This document shows, in pieces, positions 47,360 to 60,029 of a DNA stretch of 64,000 bases. Source of the DNA: Aselliscus stoliczkanus (lineage: Eukaryota > Chordata > Mammalia > Chiroptera > Hipposideridae); NCBI GenBank assembly GCA_033961575.1, contig CM066738.1, positions 70,913,478 through 70,977,477 on the forward strand. Reading direction: 5' to 3'. Numbering within the stretch: the first letter of the stretch is position 1; every line of letters begins with the position of its first letter. The notes beneath the pieces were generated by a model that did not search any database, had not been told where the DNA came from, and saw nothing but the letters and a program-made list of their open reading frames with translations. The translations under genes were made by a program, and so were the position numbers.

Positions 47360-49000
47360 AGTAACTGGTAAAGAGAATTAAATTAACATGATTCGCTTAG
47401 ACCAATAAAGATTCTGACAGTACTTTATATGTATTCTAGGATTGAACAAGTAAGTAAATATATTATTGATAATCAGAACCAGGTTTCTCACTGTCAGTAG
47501 AAAGGAGTTACAAATAAGAAAAAGGCGGCTAAGATGAACCCTGTGCTGCTGGGTAGGAATTGGAGCTATTAGTATGAGTTCATGTTTTTTAATATAGAGG
47601 TGAGTACATATAGATGAATACATATGTATTAATGTGTGTGAGGACATACATACATTTTCTAGGCTTGGTCCATTGAGAGGGTCTAGAAACAGTAGTAGTG
47701 AGCACACCTAAAGCCCAGATACTGATTTCTAAAGAGGATTCTCCAGTAAAAGGAGTCAGGTTCTTGGGAGAATTGTCTGATTTTAGGACTTGGGAGTATG
47801 CAAAGTTCAAGATGACTGGAACATCTTGTAATGCCACAAAATAAGGAAATGTGCAAAAAGCAATGGGGGCATGTTGAAAAAATACAAAAGAGAACTTAAA
47901 AAACTCCTGATGGCAAAATCTAGGACAGTCTGAACAATGAAATAAAAATGATAATGAATTATTCTACCTGTGAAATAATTGGAGAGTTCCTTTTTAGGAG
48001 AATTCCAATTACTAAATGTAGAAAGAATGTTAGAAATAGTAAATCACCGTTTGGCAAAAAATAGCAATAATTGTTGAAGGCAAGAATGGTCAGTTAGGTT
48101 AAAATTAGTGAAAATATGATGAAAAAAGACTAATTGTCAATTTTACAAATTGCTTAAAGTATCTCCCACAAGATAGTTCATAATTGCAAAGGGAACATTG
48201 TAATATTACAGTGGAGGAACCAGGCTGAGCTCATCTCAATCAAATGATCAAAGTTAATGTCACTACTAATCAGATTTGTCAACCTCATGTACCTCCTGAT
48301 ACGATGCACTAAGAAAAACACAACAGTACTTCTGTTGTATTCTTACCAAAAATGTTGTTATGGGATTTTATCATGGCAAAGACCAGACAAACCCTAGTTG
48401 AAGGATGACAAAAGAACCGGCCAGTACTTTTCAAAAGCAACAAGGCTGTACAAGACAAAAAAATGACCGTCCCAGATTGGAGGAGACATGACATTAAACG
48501 CAATGTAGGATCCTGGATTGCATCTGGGACCAAAAAAAATGATATTAGAGGGATAGTTAACAAAATTTGAATACAGTCTGTAGATTAGTTAATGGTATTG
48601 TACTAATGTTAATTTTTTGATTTTGATAATTATATATGGTTATGTAAGCTATTACCATCTTGAGAAGCCAGATGATATGTATACAGGTATTCATTGTTCT
48701 ATGTATATAACTTATTTGTAAGTCTGAAGTTATTTTAAAATGAAATATTAAAAAATATTTTAAGATTCATCCCTTGAATCTGGAGAGAAGATCAGCTTCC
48801 CTCCAAGCAGCTGCTGGATATTGAAAAAAATCACGATTCTTTTAGCACAGAAGACAGAGATGACTATTGGATAGGCAACCAAAAATGTAACTGCATTTAG
48901 ACTAGTACTACCTTTGTGGCTCAGAAAACTTTTAAGGCATGATTTCCTTTTATGGCACAAATTTTGTTTCTGTGAGCAATAGGGAGATCAAAAACTTTTC
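47360..49000 (+). other. Intron 3 sequence
   Basis: AT-rich, about 1.6 kb. Minus-strand frames at 47378-47707, 47589-47837 and 48309-48563 show no domain. No repeat family was recognised with confidence. Confidence 0.4.
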
Positions 49001-49004
49001 AGCT

Positions 49005-49111
49005 GGGCCCGCCGAGTGGCACGGTGATTAAGCGCTGGCTTGGGAAGCCAGCGGCCCTGGTTCCGTTCCACATATGAGGGCCAGTGACACTGCCCTCAAA
49101 AAACAAAAACA
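49005..49111 (+). mobile_element. Short tRNA-derived SINE (left member of a tandem pair)
   Basis: GGGCCCGCCGAGTGGCACGG head, GTGACACTGCCCTC and A-rich tail, joined directly to a long SINE at 49112. Confidence 0.92.
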
Positions 49112-49561
49112 GGGCCGGCCGAGTGGCGCATTGGTTAAGCGCTGGTTTTGGGATGCCAGCGGCCCCGGTTCGTATCCCACATGAGGGCCAGTGACACTGC
49201 CCTCTACAGCTAACAACAGCTCCACCTGGAGCTGGGCTGTGCAAGCCCCGGTGATGGTGTGGGCTGCAGCCCCTGCTGCGGTGGGCTGCCGTAGTAGGCT
49301 ACAGTGAGTGGCCCGCAACCAGCGTGAGCTGCCAGTAGCCGCAGTGAGCGACATCCAGAGGCCAGCGACTGATCTGCCTCATCCGGGAAGAGCGCAATGA
49401 TGATACCAACAGTGAAGCAACATCCTCCGCAACTAAACTGAAGAACAAAAAGACAGCAACTTGTCTGTTCCCCTTCCCCGATTCCCCAACGCTGTTCCCC
49501 TCCACCAATTCCCCAATAAAATCTTTTAAAAAAAAACAAACAAAAAAAAACACAAAAAAAA
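49112..49561 (+). mobile_element. Long tRNA-derived SINE (right member of a tandem pair)
   Basis: GGGCCGGCCGAGTGGCGCAT head, B-like GGTTCGTATCC, GTGACACTGCCCTCTACAGC, the full unique body, and the tail CCCCAATAAAATCTTTT plus A-rich. This is the most complete long copy in the window and serves as reference for the others. The pair lies between AACTTTTCAGCT and AACTTGCAGCT, a weak candidate duplication. Confidence 0.93.
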
Positions 49562-50830
49562 ACTTGCAGCTTTTTAATGTACTTTAATTTATATTGATAC
49601 TATTACCTTATACAGAAAGCTCTGTATAATTCTTCCTATAATAAAAGTTATTCCAAAAAATATATAATAAAATTGTATCAGTTGGATAAGGAAAATAGAT
49701 TATTTTCGTGATAAGTAAAATTTCTCTTTCTATCCCCTAGAAATCAAAAAGGGAACATGCCTTTCTTTGTTTCACTTAGGAATAAATAGGCTTTTCTTCA
49801 GAGGTGGAAATATTTTGAGTGGTCTGAGATTAAAAATTACTATGAAGTACACTTATTCTGTTTTTTTTTTCATCTTTATTTTTGTTTATAGCACAGCTAG
49901 TGATGGTTGCTACAAGCATTGTTAATCAGAAGATGAATACTGTGGGTAACTTGGTATGGTGATTTAACACATTCCAAACTAAGTAGCTAATTACTGTTGG
50001 TTGGAGTTATTCTATGTATATAACAACACTACTTAGGAAGTCTCATTCTCTCTGTCCTTTTCTGATACTGAAAGTGTAATATTTCAAAGTTAATTGGTAG
50101 TTAGACATTGAGCTCTTTAAATTGTACCTTGGTTCAGTGTTAAAGTTAATGATCTTGTAAATGCTGGATTAACAACCACTAATCAGAATGACATCCTTTG
50201 GAGTTGAAATGTTGACCACTTAATTTTAAGAAGCAGTACTAAAATCCAGGAATTGTGTTTGCTGTTTTATTATACATTTTAAGCTATGTTCACTAGATTT
50301 TTTCAAGGTATTTATTTTTTATTAAAATGGATCCTTCATACAGGCCTGGCAATTTTATTTTCTAAAATATTACTATTTTAGATGGTAGATTCTAGCTCTT
50401 AGCTAGAATCAGAATCATTTCCCTGAAGATTGAATGACTAGACAAAATTAGAACTTACCAAGGTTTGCGTATGATAAATACACTTTTTATAACTGAAACT
50501 TTTTTATACAAAATGCATTTCTCCACACCTAACCAAACAGCCACATGAAAAGCCTTCTTAAATTTGTGACTGTTAAGTATTACTTTCTCAAAAATCATCT
50601 ATAACATTTCTGAATTTTAAAGAATGAAAACACAGCTGGTTATTCAGTAGCTAATAATAATGCCTTACTTCACTGTATAGTTTACAGTCATTTGAACCTC
50701 TTAGCAACTTTTTAATATATATTGTAATTACTTTGTACCTGTGTACTTCAGGTAGCTTGGGGTTATACATTTCGGAAGCACAGGTAAGTAACTATTATAA
50801 ATTCCCTGAGTAATCAGAGCGTTAAAGGGA
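49562..50830 (+). other. Intron 3 sequence
   Basis: AT-rich, nothing recognised. Confidence 0.4.
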
Positions 50831-50837
50831 TGCTTTA

Positions 50838-50940
50838 GGGCTGGCCAAGTGGCGTGGTGGTTAAGCGCTGTCTTGGAAAGCCAGCAGCCCCGGTTCGGGT
50901 CCCACATCTGAGGGCCAGTAACACTGCCCTCAAAAAAAAA
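50838..50940 (+). mobile_element. Short tRNA-derived SINE
   Basis: GGGCTGGCCAAGTGGCGTGG head, B box GGTTCGGGTCC and A11. Perfect duplication AAGGGATGCTTTA (50825-50837 and 50941-50953). Confidence 0.95.
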
Positions 50941-50954
50941 AAGGGATGCTTTAT

Positions 50955-52010
50955 GTTATCTTAAATTAGGTCTTTGCACTGTGGGACCAGGAACTGGGTT
51001 TGCCTATATTACCATAATCTCCCTTTCCTAGTATATTTTACAATACACAAGGTGCAGTAATAGTATATCTTATCTTCGTATTGTTTGTAAGATATCACAG
51101 TCCTTAGGGAGTCCCACATGGAAGAAGCAATTAGAAAAATAACCACTAACTGCACCTGTAGTTGTCCATCACTGAATTGTTTCAGACCTGTGTTTTGATG
51201 ATAGTTGTCTCTGCACATGGCTACGGCTTCTTTTTTATACAAATTTATTTACAAAATTAAACATGTAGAAATGTTGACTGTTGAATGTTTATTTGTTGAA
51301 TATCCCAGAATAGGGTCAGTGAAACGCTGGTGCTGCTCTGAATTAAATATATTTTCTAGAAGTATTACAAAAAATATTTTTGTTATTAAATAAGAAACAG
51401 CCAAATTAACAAGTTTCAGCTATCTATTACTATTATTTCCAAATTTTCAGACGTCTACATATACTACCAGAACTGTATTTGTAGTATTACAAGAGGCTGT
51501 CACTCTTAGATGTATTGGTTTTTCTTTCATTATCAACTGTGCAATCAGTATTTAAGAAGTACCCTGTATATTGGATATCTGACATTTTGATTTTGAGTTG
51601 TTTTACTTTCAGTTATTTTACTCATCTTTTTTCCTGCCAGTAATACTACATTCTACATTTTAGCCATTTTGACACAATCATTTGGACATCTACTTTTTGT
51701 GGGAGACTGGTCTGTCACCCTTAATTTGGTTTGATATTTTAGACCCTCAAGGGGGCTGGTGAAAGATGTTTGAGCCACAGTATTCTATATTTCCAACTTC
51801 AAGACCACACAGAAAATCCCAATTAAATTTCTAATTGGTTTTCTTAGGATTAAAATATATGCATACGTTACATATATATAATAATGTGACTTTAAAAAAT
51901 ATGATAGAGGGGTAAACTATTACGCAACCTTCGAAAGTAACCAGGTAATCTTCTAGAACAAAACTTGAGATGTCTGATTTTTTTCCTGACTATAAAATCA
52001 TAATAATAAA
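50955..52010 (+). other. Intron 3, distal part
   Basis: No exon recognised. 51580-51720 vaguely resembles old L1 3' text but cannot be supported. Confidence 0.35.
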
Positions 52011-52014
52011 CACC

Positions 52015-52190
52015 TTAAATAGAACTTACTATGTGCCAGCACTGTTCTGCATGCTATATATACGTTAGTACTTAGTTTTTGCACATGACATAGATACTAA
52101 TGTATCCACATTTTTTGAGGTACAGGGAGTGTAGGTCACAGCTGGTAAATGACAAGAGCTTAGATTCAAATTTAGGCATCAGGATCAAAA
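52015..52190 (-). repeat. MIR element
   Basis: AACTTACTATGTGCCAGCAC ... GGTCACAGCTGGTAAATGAC, antisense MIR, about 490 bp before the third coding exon. Confidence 0.8.
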
Positions 52191-52652
52191 GTAATGTCAG
52201 GTAGAAATTTAAACAACACAGTAATTAATAAAATAGAAAGTATAAATGCCCTGTAATAGAAAGAGACATGATAAGAGTAGAGATACCTACTCTATTAACT
52301 CATAGTACATTAACAAATGTAGACAATAATAAAAAACAGTAAGTGTACATTTTAGTGGCACTTTTGACAACATTGAGTCAGTGGTTGCATCACAATCCAC
52401 TCCCTCATCTGTGATCCAGCATTGTATAATAAATGCCTGGTACTTAAGATAATACTTTTGTAGTACATAAAAACACTGCAGAGCAAATTGTGATATAACT
52501 TGAACTCTAATTAACAAGATATTCAAACCTTACTTTTTAAGTTGCTTATTTTGATACAGCAAATTCATGATATATGTAAGTGATGAGACCATACTTTGGA
52601 ATTCTTATGACAGAACTATCCTGTTAGAACATTTTTCCCTAAAAAATACTAA

Positions 52653-52772
<120 letters not shown>

Positions 52773-53111
52773 TGAGTCTGGTGCTTGTGTCTTCTTGAGT
52801 AAGAGGTGATTTTCCCCGTAGTGGAAAGTACATTGTTTTTCATTTGTAATCACCTCTGGAACTGAAAGTGATTTTTTTCCCAACCTTGTGTCAACTTTGG
52901 ATACTTTATGAAATTAGGGATATACCCTTACAAGTTTGTTTTTCCACTAATTACAGCAATCACATCCATGTCCCCTTTAAATGGTGTTTCTTTATCTGGT
53001 GTTTGACATAAAATGTGCTTAAGAGTCGCAATGTTCTAATTCATTTGATGCTTTAATTCCATTTTTACTTCTAACTAGGTGGAAACTGCTTCACAGTTCT
53101 ATTCCTGTTTT

Positions 53112-53247
53112 GGGTTTTTTTGTTGGTTTTTTTTTTAAGCTGAGCCATCCTGCCACTTGCTGGCAGCTTAGCGGCAGCTCAGCTCGGGCTGGGCATCAAA
53201 CTGCTGTTGCTCAGAGCTCTTAACCAATTGAGCCACTTGGCCGGCCT
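53112..53247 (-). mobile_element. Single-unit tRNA-derived SINE ('TGGCAGGATGGC' type)
   Basis: Minus-strand GGCCGGCCAAGTGGCTCAAT head, GCCAGCAAGTGGCAGGATGG and CTCAGCTT, then an A/AAAC tail. Perfect 14-bp duplication TCTATTCCTGTTTT (53098-53111 and 53248-53261). It lies 340 bp after the donor of coding exon 3. Confidence 0.95.
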
Positions 53248-53799
53248 TCTATTCCTGTTTTCTTATTGCTGCCATTCTTTTTCTTTCCTGCATTATTTTC
53301 ATTTCTAGACAGCCTAGGGATTTTTCTTTGTGAAATTTCCAAGACAGTGCTTACCACATACTTCACTTCCACATACAGACTTCTTTCTTTCTCTCTCCTG
53401 TGAGGTTAATACCATACGTTAGTAAAGACTTACCAATTTTGCTGTATTCCCTTGCCTGAACCGTAAGTGCTATTTAGGACCTTGAATTACCTATAATAAA
53501 CAATGTTTTTTGCTTTCTTAATAGTTAGTATTTTTCATTTATTACTCTTTTTGTTTATGTTACAGAAGGGCTGGTGGTTTGAATTTGCTACGGTGCCTTT
53601 AGTGGTTGTAAGCTAATATTCTGCACGTATACAAACTGAAGTTGAATAATCTATAAGTACTATCTCAGTGGATGCACATTTACTGCAACAGGCAGGCTAT
53701 TGTAGAATAAAGCTCCATGTGCTTTAGAATCATAGATGTGAATTTGAATTCCAAATTCACACTATATCCTTAATTTAGATTCAACTGTAGTTTTGTCCT

Positions 53800-54340
53800 T
53801 ACTATGTTCTAGGTATTGCTCTAGGGGCTGGGGATGATATAATCCCTAGTGTGTCATTAAACTGATATTTAATTTTCAAAGGTTGTAAGTGAATCATACA
53901 AATAAGATAATTCCAGATTTTAAGTGCTATGAAAAAAATAAAAAAATAAAATTGAATGATGTAATTAAGTGACCACAGGCATTGGAAAAATGAAGGGATA
54001 GATGGATATCAGGAATGGCCCTTCTGAGGAGGTGCCATTTGAACTGAGGCCTGAGTTTATACACAAAAGAACCAGTCATTTGAAGAACTGGGTATTAAAA
54101 GAGCACAGACAAATGCAAACTCCTAAGGTGGAAATAAGTTTTGAAATATTTGAGAAATAGAAGGTCTGCTGTGGTTCTAACTTAATGAGTAAGAGAATGA
54201 ATGATAGGAGATAAGATTGGAAAAGTGGGAAATACTATATTATTAGGAACATGGGCAGAAAGCTTGGATTTTAATTGCAATGGGAAGCCATTGGAGGGTT
54301 TCAGGGGAATGTTAAAGGGACATGAGTGTGTACTAATAGC
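53800..54340 (+). repeat. L2-type element
   Basis: TTCTAGGTATTGCTCTAGGG, GCTGGGGATGATATAATCCC, CTTCTGAGGAGGTGCCATTT, GAACTGAGGCCTGAGTTTAT and GGGAAGCCATTGGAGGGTTT run in the order of an old mammalian LINE2-type repeat. Confidence 0.7.
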
Positions 54341-54639
54341 ATCTACTGCATCCAGATGGAGAAGTCAGGTAGATAGCTGTATATATGAGTCTGAACTGAC
54401 CAAATAAATTAGAGCTAGAGAAATAAATTTGAAAGTCATCACCCTCATATAAGTGGTATTTAAAACCTTAGAACTGATTAAGATCTCCTCAGGACATCTT
54501 AAAGAATGTAGGAAGAGAATAAAAGAGGTCTCATCCTGAATCTTGGGCCTACTAATTAAGGTTTAGTGAAAAATAAGGACACAGCAAAAACGATTGAGAA
54601 GGAGAAACTATTAGAGTAGGGAAAAAGCCAGGAACGTAT

Positions 54640-55480
54640 GGCATGGGGTAATAATAACCTTCTTCACAGGGCTGTTTTGAAGATTAAAAGAGATAATGCA
54701 AGTAAAATTACATAATAAAAGTTTTAAAAGACTTATGATATCCCTCCTAAGTGGTGAATATGGTTCTAGCCTTTCACACTGTAGTCCGCCACAGCCAGAT
54801 TAGATCTAGCCTCTCCCAGCTGAGATGTTAGGAAGCTAGAAAGCCAGCCATACTTCCCTCTCCCTCAGTGCAGGATCCAAAAGGAAATCATGTTACTCCT
54901 CTGTTAGTGTGGTGAGGCATTTCCTTCTGTGTTCTCTGTATATATAGTAGAGGATTTGGGAGGAAGGGTGGAAAGCATATGTTTCTCAGCCTTTAACTCT
55001 CCAGCGATTGAAGCACTTCCTTCACTTATTTCACCATAATTTTTCTCTCATCTGTACCATCCCACCACTTATCATAAGCAATGAGGTTCTTCCTTCCCTG
55101 TCTGTAATAATGGTAGTAATGGCAAAAGATTAGGAACTCTTTCTGTTCAGTGATTCCTACATCAAGAAAATTTTAAGGTTGGCTTTAACTAAATATGTTA
55201 TTCTGAGTTCACTGAGAAGCAAACATCAAGATGACATTGGACATTCAGGAGATCTATTGGGGGAAAACAACTGTAGGATAAAGGAGGAGGGAGCTGGAGA
55301 AGACTGAAAGAGCTATGAGATCTCCATGCATGGGACCCTTTTGAAGAGAGGGGAGAAAAGGAAGGTCTTAGATTGAATTGCAGTTTTAAGGAAGGCCAAA
55401 GGGGAGTCCTGGAGCCATAATATCCCTGCTGCGCTCTTTTAGTGGCTAGCACCTGACTGTGGAATGCCTAGTGTGTTCAC
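54640..55480. other. Intron 4 sequence with possible old repeats
   Basis: 54645-54720 carries a weak MIR signal (CTTCTTCACAGGGCTGTTTT). 55200-55450 looks like an old interspersed repeat that I cannot name. No exon is seen. Confidence 0.35.
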
Positions 55481-55499
55481 CTGTAAGAATGAATAGGTG

Positions 55500-55924
55500 G
55501 AGCCGGCCGAGTGGCATGTTGGTTAAGAGCTGACTTGGGATGCCAGCCCTGGTTCGGATCCCATATGTGAGGGCCAGTGACACTGGTGAACGACAGCTCC
55601 ACCTGGAGCTGGGCTGCTGTGCGTCCCTGGGACCGTGTAGGCTGCAGTGGGCTGCCATAGGCTACAGCGAGTGGCCAGCAGCCAGCGTGAATGGCTGGCA
55701 GGCGGTGTGAGCTGCGAAGAGCTGCTGTGAGTGGCCGTCCAGAGGCCGGCGACCGATCTGCCTCACCCGAGAAGAGCGCAATGATGATACCAACATGGGC
55801 CAGTGAAGCAATGTCCTCCACAACTAGACTGAAGAACCAAAGGACAGCAACTTGTCTGTTCCCCTTCCCTGGTTCCCCAACACTGTTCCCCTTCCCCAAT
55901 TCCCCAGGAAAATCTTTTAAAACA
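55500..55924 (+). mobile_element. Long tRNA-derived SINE with mutated poly(A) signal
   Basis: Head GAGCCGGCCGAGTGGCATGT, B box GGTTCGGATCC, long body and a tail in which the usual AATAAA has become GGAAAA before TCTTTT. Perfect 15-bp duplication AAGAATGAATAGGTG (55485-55499 and 55925-55939). The 227-codon minus-strand frame across it (55477-56160) is not a gene. Confidence 0.93.
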
Positions 55925-56517
55925 AAGAATGAATAGGTGAAGGATTTCAGAACATAACAGGAGCCAGTGATTTTAGTTCTCCCAGTAGGAGATGCATTTT
56001 TGTGGCTGCCACACTCAAGGACTTGGTTGTATTTATCTCCAATATATTTCCTGTTCAGTTGGTCATTAGCAAGTTGTTTAGGTCCCAAAGTCCCATTGAA
56101 AAAATCACAAGATGAAGTTTTCATTGTGTTTTGCTTGAATTGACTTAATACAATCAACACTCCATTTCATTCCCCAGTTAGTGTTCTTCATCTTAGCCCT
56201 TCAAGACACACCTTTCTAGTGTCTTCCAACCATTTCTTCAGCTTATGATTTAAAGTTTGGGCTTCTAGTTCTGTTATTCTTTGCATTTTGTATTTCCTTC
56301 TTAAGTGAATTTTTCTTCTCCAGGTCCATTCTGAGAAAAAATATGGATGAATACCCTCACCCTTCCCATTGAAGCATTTTCTAAATTACCCTCTTTTATT
56401 CAGTTAATATATTTAAATATTTGTTAAAGATAATTGTTAAAATTATCTTTTTGTGGAGTTTCCAGGTTGGTGAATATGTGGAGATGCAGAGCGAGTGGTG
56501 TGTCTGGGGAGGAAAAA

Positions 56518-56597
56518 TATCTATATCTAAATATATCTAGATCTAGATCTATAGAGATATAGCTTTGTATATATAGATATATATATATACATATATA
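56518..56597. repeat. TA/TATC-rich simple repeat
   Basis: Alternating TATATC, AGATCTAGATCTA and (TA)n, directly left of the mariner hairpin. Confidence 0.85.
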
Positions 56598-56677
56598 TTG
56601 GGTTGTTGGAAAAGTCTTGACGCATTTTTGCAATGAAAAACAGAAAAAAATACGTCATGACTTTTCTGACAACCCAA
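56598..56677. mobile_element. 80-bp mariner-type hairpin MITE
   Basis: TTGGGTTGTTGGAAAAGTC at the left and the near reverse complement GACTTTTCTGACAACCCAA at the right, flanked by TA (56596-56597 and 56678-56679). The arms are about 28 bp with about five mismatches; the centre (about 24 bp) contains GCAATGAAAAACAG. Size and layout resemble primate MADE1 (an 80-bp Hsmar1 derivative), but the terminal sequence is different. Confidence 0.88.
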
Positions 56678-57084
56678 TATATCTTTTTTTTATTTTGTTG
56701 TTTCTTAAAACTGATTTTTTTTCTATTTTTAGTCAATGGTCACTAATTTCATGTGGTTATTGTGCTTCTCTGCAGTTTCTTATTCTAAATGTTCTCTTGC
56801 CTTTCATTCCATTCACCTTCATGTCCTTAGGTAGGTGGGCCTATAATTCATTACATGGTTTTAATTTGGTGGTGGGAGTCGAGTGGGCAAGGAGTGTAGC
56901 TCATTTTTTTATACACATGCTTTTTCTCTCCTTTCTTCAAATAGAAATCCGAAATTTTCTTTTGGCTGTACATTAAGATTTATACCTCATTTTAAATAAG
57001 TGTCATATAATTAAACCAAGAATGATCTAGATCTGACCATTATTTTTTTTTTATATACGAACTGATAATGTATTATGGGCTTTC

Positions 57085-57270
57085 TTTGAACCCAGGCATC
57101 TAGTATTTAATCTTAACATTAACCTGTAAGGTAGATGGTAAATCCATTTTACATGTGACAAAACAGCTGGGAAAGAGTTAAGAAACCCCAAAGTCACATA
57201 GTTAATGTATAAGTAGATTAAATTTGACCCTTCAGATCCCCCGGTTTCTGTTTCATCATGCCTTATCTGT
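57085..57270 (-). repeat. MIR element
   Basis: AACATTAACCTGTAAGGTAG, AAATCCATTTTACATGTGAC, CCCAAAGTCACATAGTTAAT, antisense MIR. Confidence 0.78.
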
Positions 57271-57574
57271 ATGTGTCTTAGTGTTATAAATGTTGTATAA
57301 ATGAATTTACACCTTAACTGATCATCTTAATTTGTGCTTGACCTAAAGTTACCCAAACAGATATTCTGAAATAATCTTCACCACTGCCTATAATTTAGCC
57401 TGTTTTCTTTGCAGTTTTTTTTATTTTTTATTTTTAAATTGCAACTAACTAAATACTACTTTTAAATATCTAAGTAGGTAGCATTTGGTAAAGTTCTGCC
57501 TTATGTAAAATTTCGTTTTAGTTTTATGTCATATGTAAGAATGGTGTCTAGAGCAAGCTTTAAAAATCTATAAA

Positions 57575-57985
57575 GGGACTGGCTGAGTGGCTCGTTGGTT
57601 AAGCTTTGGCTTGGGACGCCAGCTCTGAGTAGCAGGGCCCCAGTTCGGATAGAGGGCCAGTGACTCTGCACCCTCTATAGCTAAGATGGTGAACAACAGC
57701 TTGACCTGGAGCTGGGCTGCTGTGAGTCGCTGGCGATCGCGTAGGCTGTAGTGGGGCTGGCCAGCAGCTGGCATGGGCTTTCGTGAGCGGCTGTCCAATG
57801 GCTGGCGAGCAACTGCGTCACCCAGGAAGAGCACAATGATAATATCATCATGGGCCAGGGAAGCGATGTCCTCCACAATTAGACTAAAGAACAAAAGGAC
57901 AGCAACTTGTCTGTTGCCCAACGCTGTTCCCCTCCCTTAATTCCCCAATAAAATCTTTGGGGAAAAAAGAAAATTTAAAATAAAA
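57575..57985 (+). mobile_element. Long tRNA-derived SINE, diverged
   Basis: Head GGGACTGGCTGAGTGGCTCG, body shared with 55500-55924 (GGTGAACAACAGCTTGACCT, AGCTGGGCTGCTGTGAG) and tail CCCCAATAAAATCTTTGGGG. Flanks AAAAATCTATAAA (57562-57574) and AAAAATCTGTAAA at about 57987 form the target duplication with one mismatch. Confidence 0.9.
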
Positions 57986-57999
57986 AAAAAATCTGTAAA

Positions 58000-59600
58000 A
58001 ATTAATGTTTTGCTAAGACCTTTATTACAGCAACATGTATTTTGTTAAAATTTCTAAATAGGAATTCTGAAACTTGCTATCTACTCTTCATAAGAGGAAG
58101 TGATTCTTGTTTCTTATACTAATGTGAAAATATTATGAAATGTTTAGATGAAAGTAATTAGCCAGTAAAGAATTTTTTGTGGCTTGTTTATCATTTTACT
58201 TCTACTATTATTTCATTTACTAACTTTTCTTCAAGGGACAAAGGTTTTTCACTAAATCTAAGCAATAGTCACTGTGCTGGAGAAGCAGGTAGAATGCAGT
58301 TTTAAAAAAAGAATCTGAACAAAGCAGTTAAACCATAGTTATCCAGTAGACTTTAATATTTGTAAAAGCATTTTTGGCAATCAGGAAACTCTTACATTTC
58401 AGCCGTCATTAAAAGGGAAAATTGGTACTCATAATTAGAGGATTTGTGGTTCTACAACCATTTTTCAAGTACTGGACCAAATGTCCTCTTTGGTCTTGCT
58501 AACTCTTCCTACTCATAGATTTGAATTTAAACATCATATTGTTCAGGAGACTTTCCATGACTTCCTAGATTAAGTTAAGTTCTGCTGTTTGCTTTTATAT
58601 TTCATAATACCCTGTATTTCCACTGTCGAGATGAATCATAGTTTGTTGTAATTATATTTTTATTGTCTGTCTTTCTCTAGTGGACTGTAAACTCTTTAAA
58701 AGAAGTGACACTATGTTGGCCACTGTTGTATTTATAGCACTTACAGTACTCATTGTAAGCGTTCATTGAAACTCTTGAATGAAAATAAATAAATTTGAGG
58801 AAATCCTTTGGGGTTATAGAAAGCAGTTGTGCATACTTGTTAATCTGATGATTGCAATCATTTTAATTGTAAAATGAATTCTTTTGTTTCTTCATCTCCA
58901 TGAACAAATTGAAATAAAACTCAGAACACATGTTGATGTCTGCTCTTACAAGTGGGATTACTCTTCTTTCCCTTTTGCCTGTGTATAGCTACTGGAATTG
59001 CATTCTCCTGTGAAATTGAGGCTGTTTTTTGTTTTTTGTTTTTTTTTTTCCTCTGACAGCCGCAGTGGAAGATAGGCAAGAGGAAAGCAATGAAACCCTG
59101 CTGATGGAAATAGGAGCTAGCATATTTTCTCACATCCATTTAAATTCAAACTAGGATCAGTGAGGAATTAGGAGTTGACTCACATATATTATCAAGAGTG
59201 GCAGTTGATTGGAGAAATCTGGAAGTAATAAAAAAGCTAGGGAATATTACTTTATTTTGTAACTCTGTATGACAGTGGCATTTTTAAACTTGGAAGCTAG
59301 GGATCTCAAGGGATTGTTTTCCATTATACTTTATAACAGTTTACTATATAAGATATGACTTTTTAGAAACAATAAGATGTTCAGTTTTTAATGACAAACT
59401 TACTAGTAGAATGACATTTAAAATTCATTAAAATTGTTTAATGTCATTTAACTCCTTCAGTGTTTTTCAAAGACCTTTCAATGTCGTGTGTTCTTTGGCC
59501 AGTATTGTTTAATAGCTCTATGTATAAATTATTTACCATGATCAGGTCAACTGTTTGAATGCTATTGCATGGACCCCAAGTATTAATTTGCTTGAAGTCC
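58000..59600 (+). other. Intron 4 sequence
   Basis: AT-rich with no recognisable exon. The 72-codon minus-strand frame at 58921-59139 has no domain. Confidence 0.4.
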
Positions 59601-59610
59601 AACAAATCTT

Positions 59611-59681
59611 TTATTTATTTTTTTGTTTTTTGTTTTGCTTTTATTGTTTATTTTTATTTTTTTGTGTGTGTTCTTAATTTG
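59611..59681 (-). mobile_element. Tail-only retroinsertion (T-rich, with target duplication)
   Basis: About 70 bp of T-rich sequence bracketed by a perfect 10-bp repeat AACAAATCTT (59601-59610 and 59682-59691). Read on the minus strand it is an A-rich tail with almost no body, as left by extreme 5' truncation of an L1-driven insertion. Confidence 0.5.
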
Positions 59682-60029
59682 AACAAATCTTAGAAATGTA
59701 AATATGACATACGAAGTATTTTAAGCAAATAGTTAAAATTGAGTTTCTTACAACCGTTTAACAGTGTTGTGGTTTTAGAATAGTTTGGAGAGACTTTATT
59801 CTTATTTCATTTGGAATTTTAAAAGCATAAATAGACTTTGCTGTTAGCTTTAGAAGTGCTTGAAAGCCTGAAAACGTGTTGAGTATTATAGCAGAAAGAT
59901 AAGAAAGTATATGTCCTTTTTAGTACCTTAATTCTTAAAAAGATTTTATCCAAAGTTTACTAGAATATATTATTAAGTTAAAATGCTATAATGAAAAGGT
60001 GTATAATGGCACTATTTGGCTTATTTTAT

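Noticed and set aside
53566..53615. Possible RBBP8 exon after TTTATGTTACAG
   Set aside because: It has an acceptor-like motif, but the translation does not match the expected CtIP continuation (LRAGLCDRC) in any frame.
55477..56160. 227-codon minus-strand frame
   Set aside because: It runs through the antisense of a long SINE. Similar frames recur at other long SINEs (35321-35671, 57568-57921, 63618-63968).
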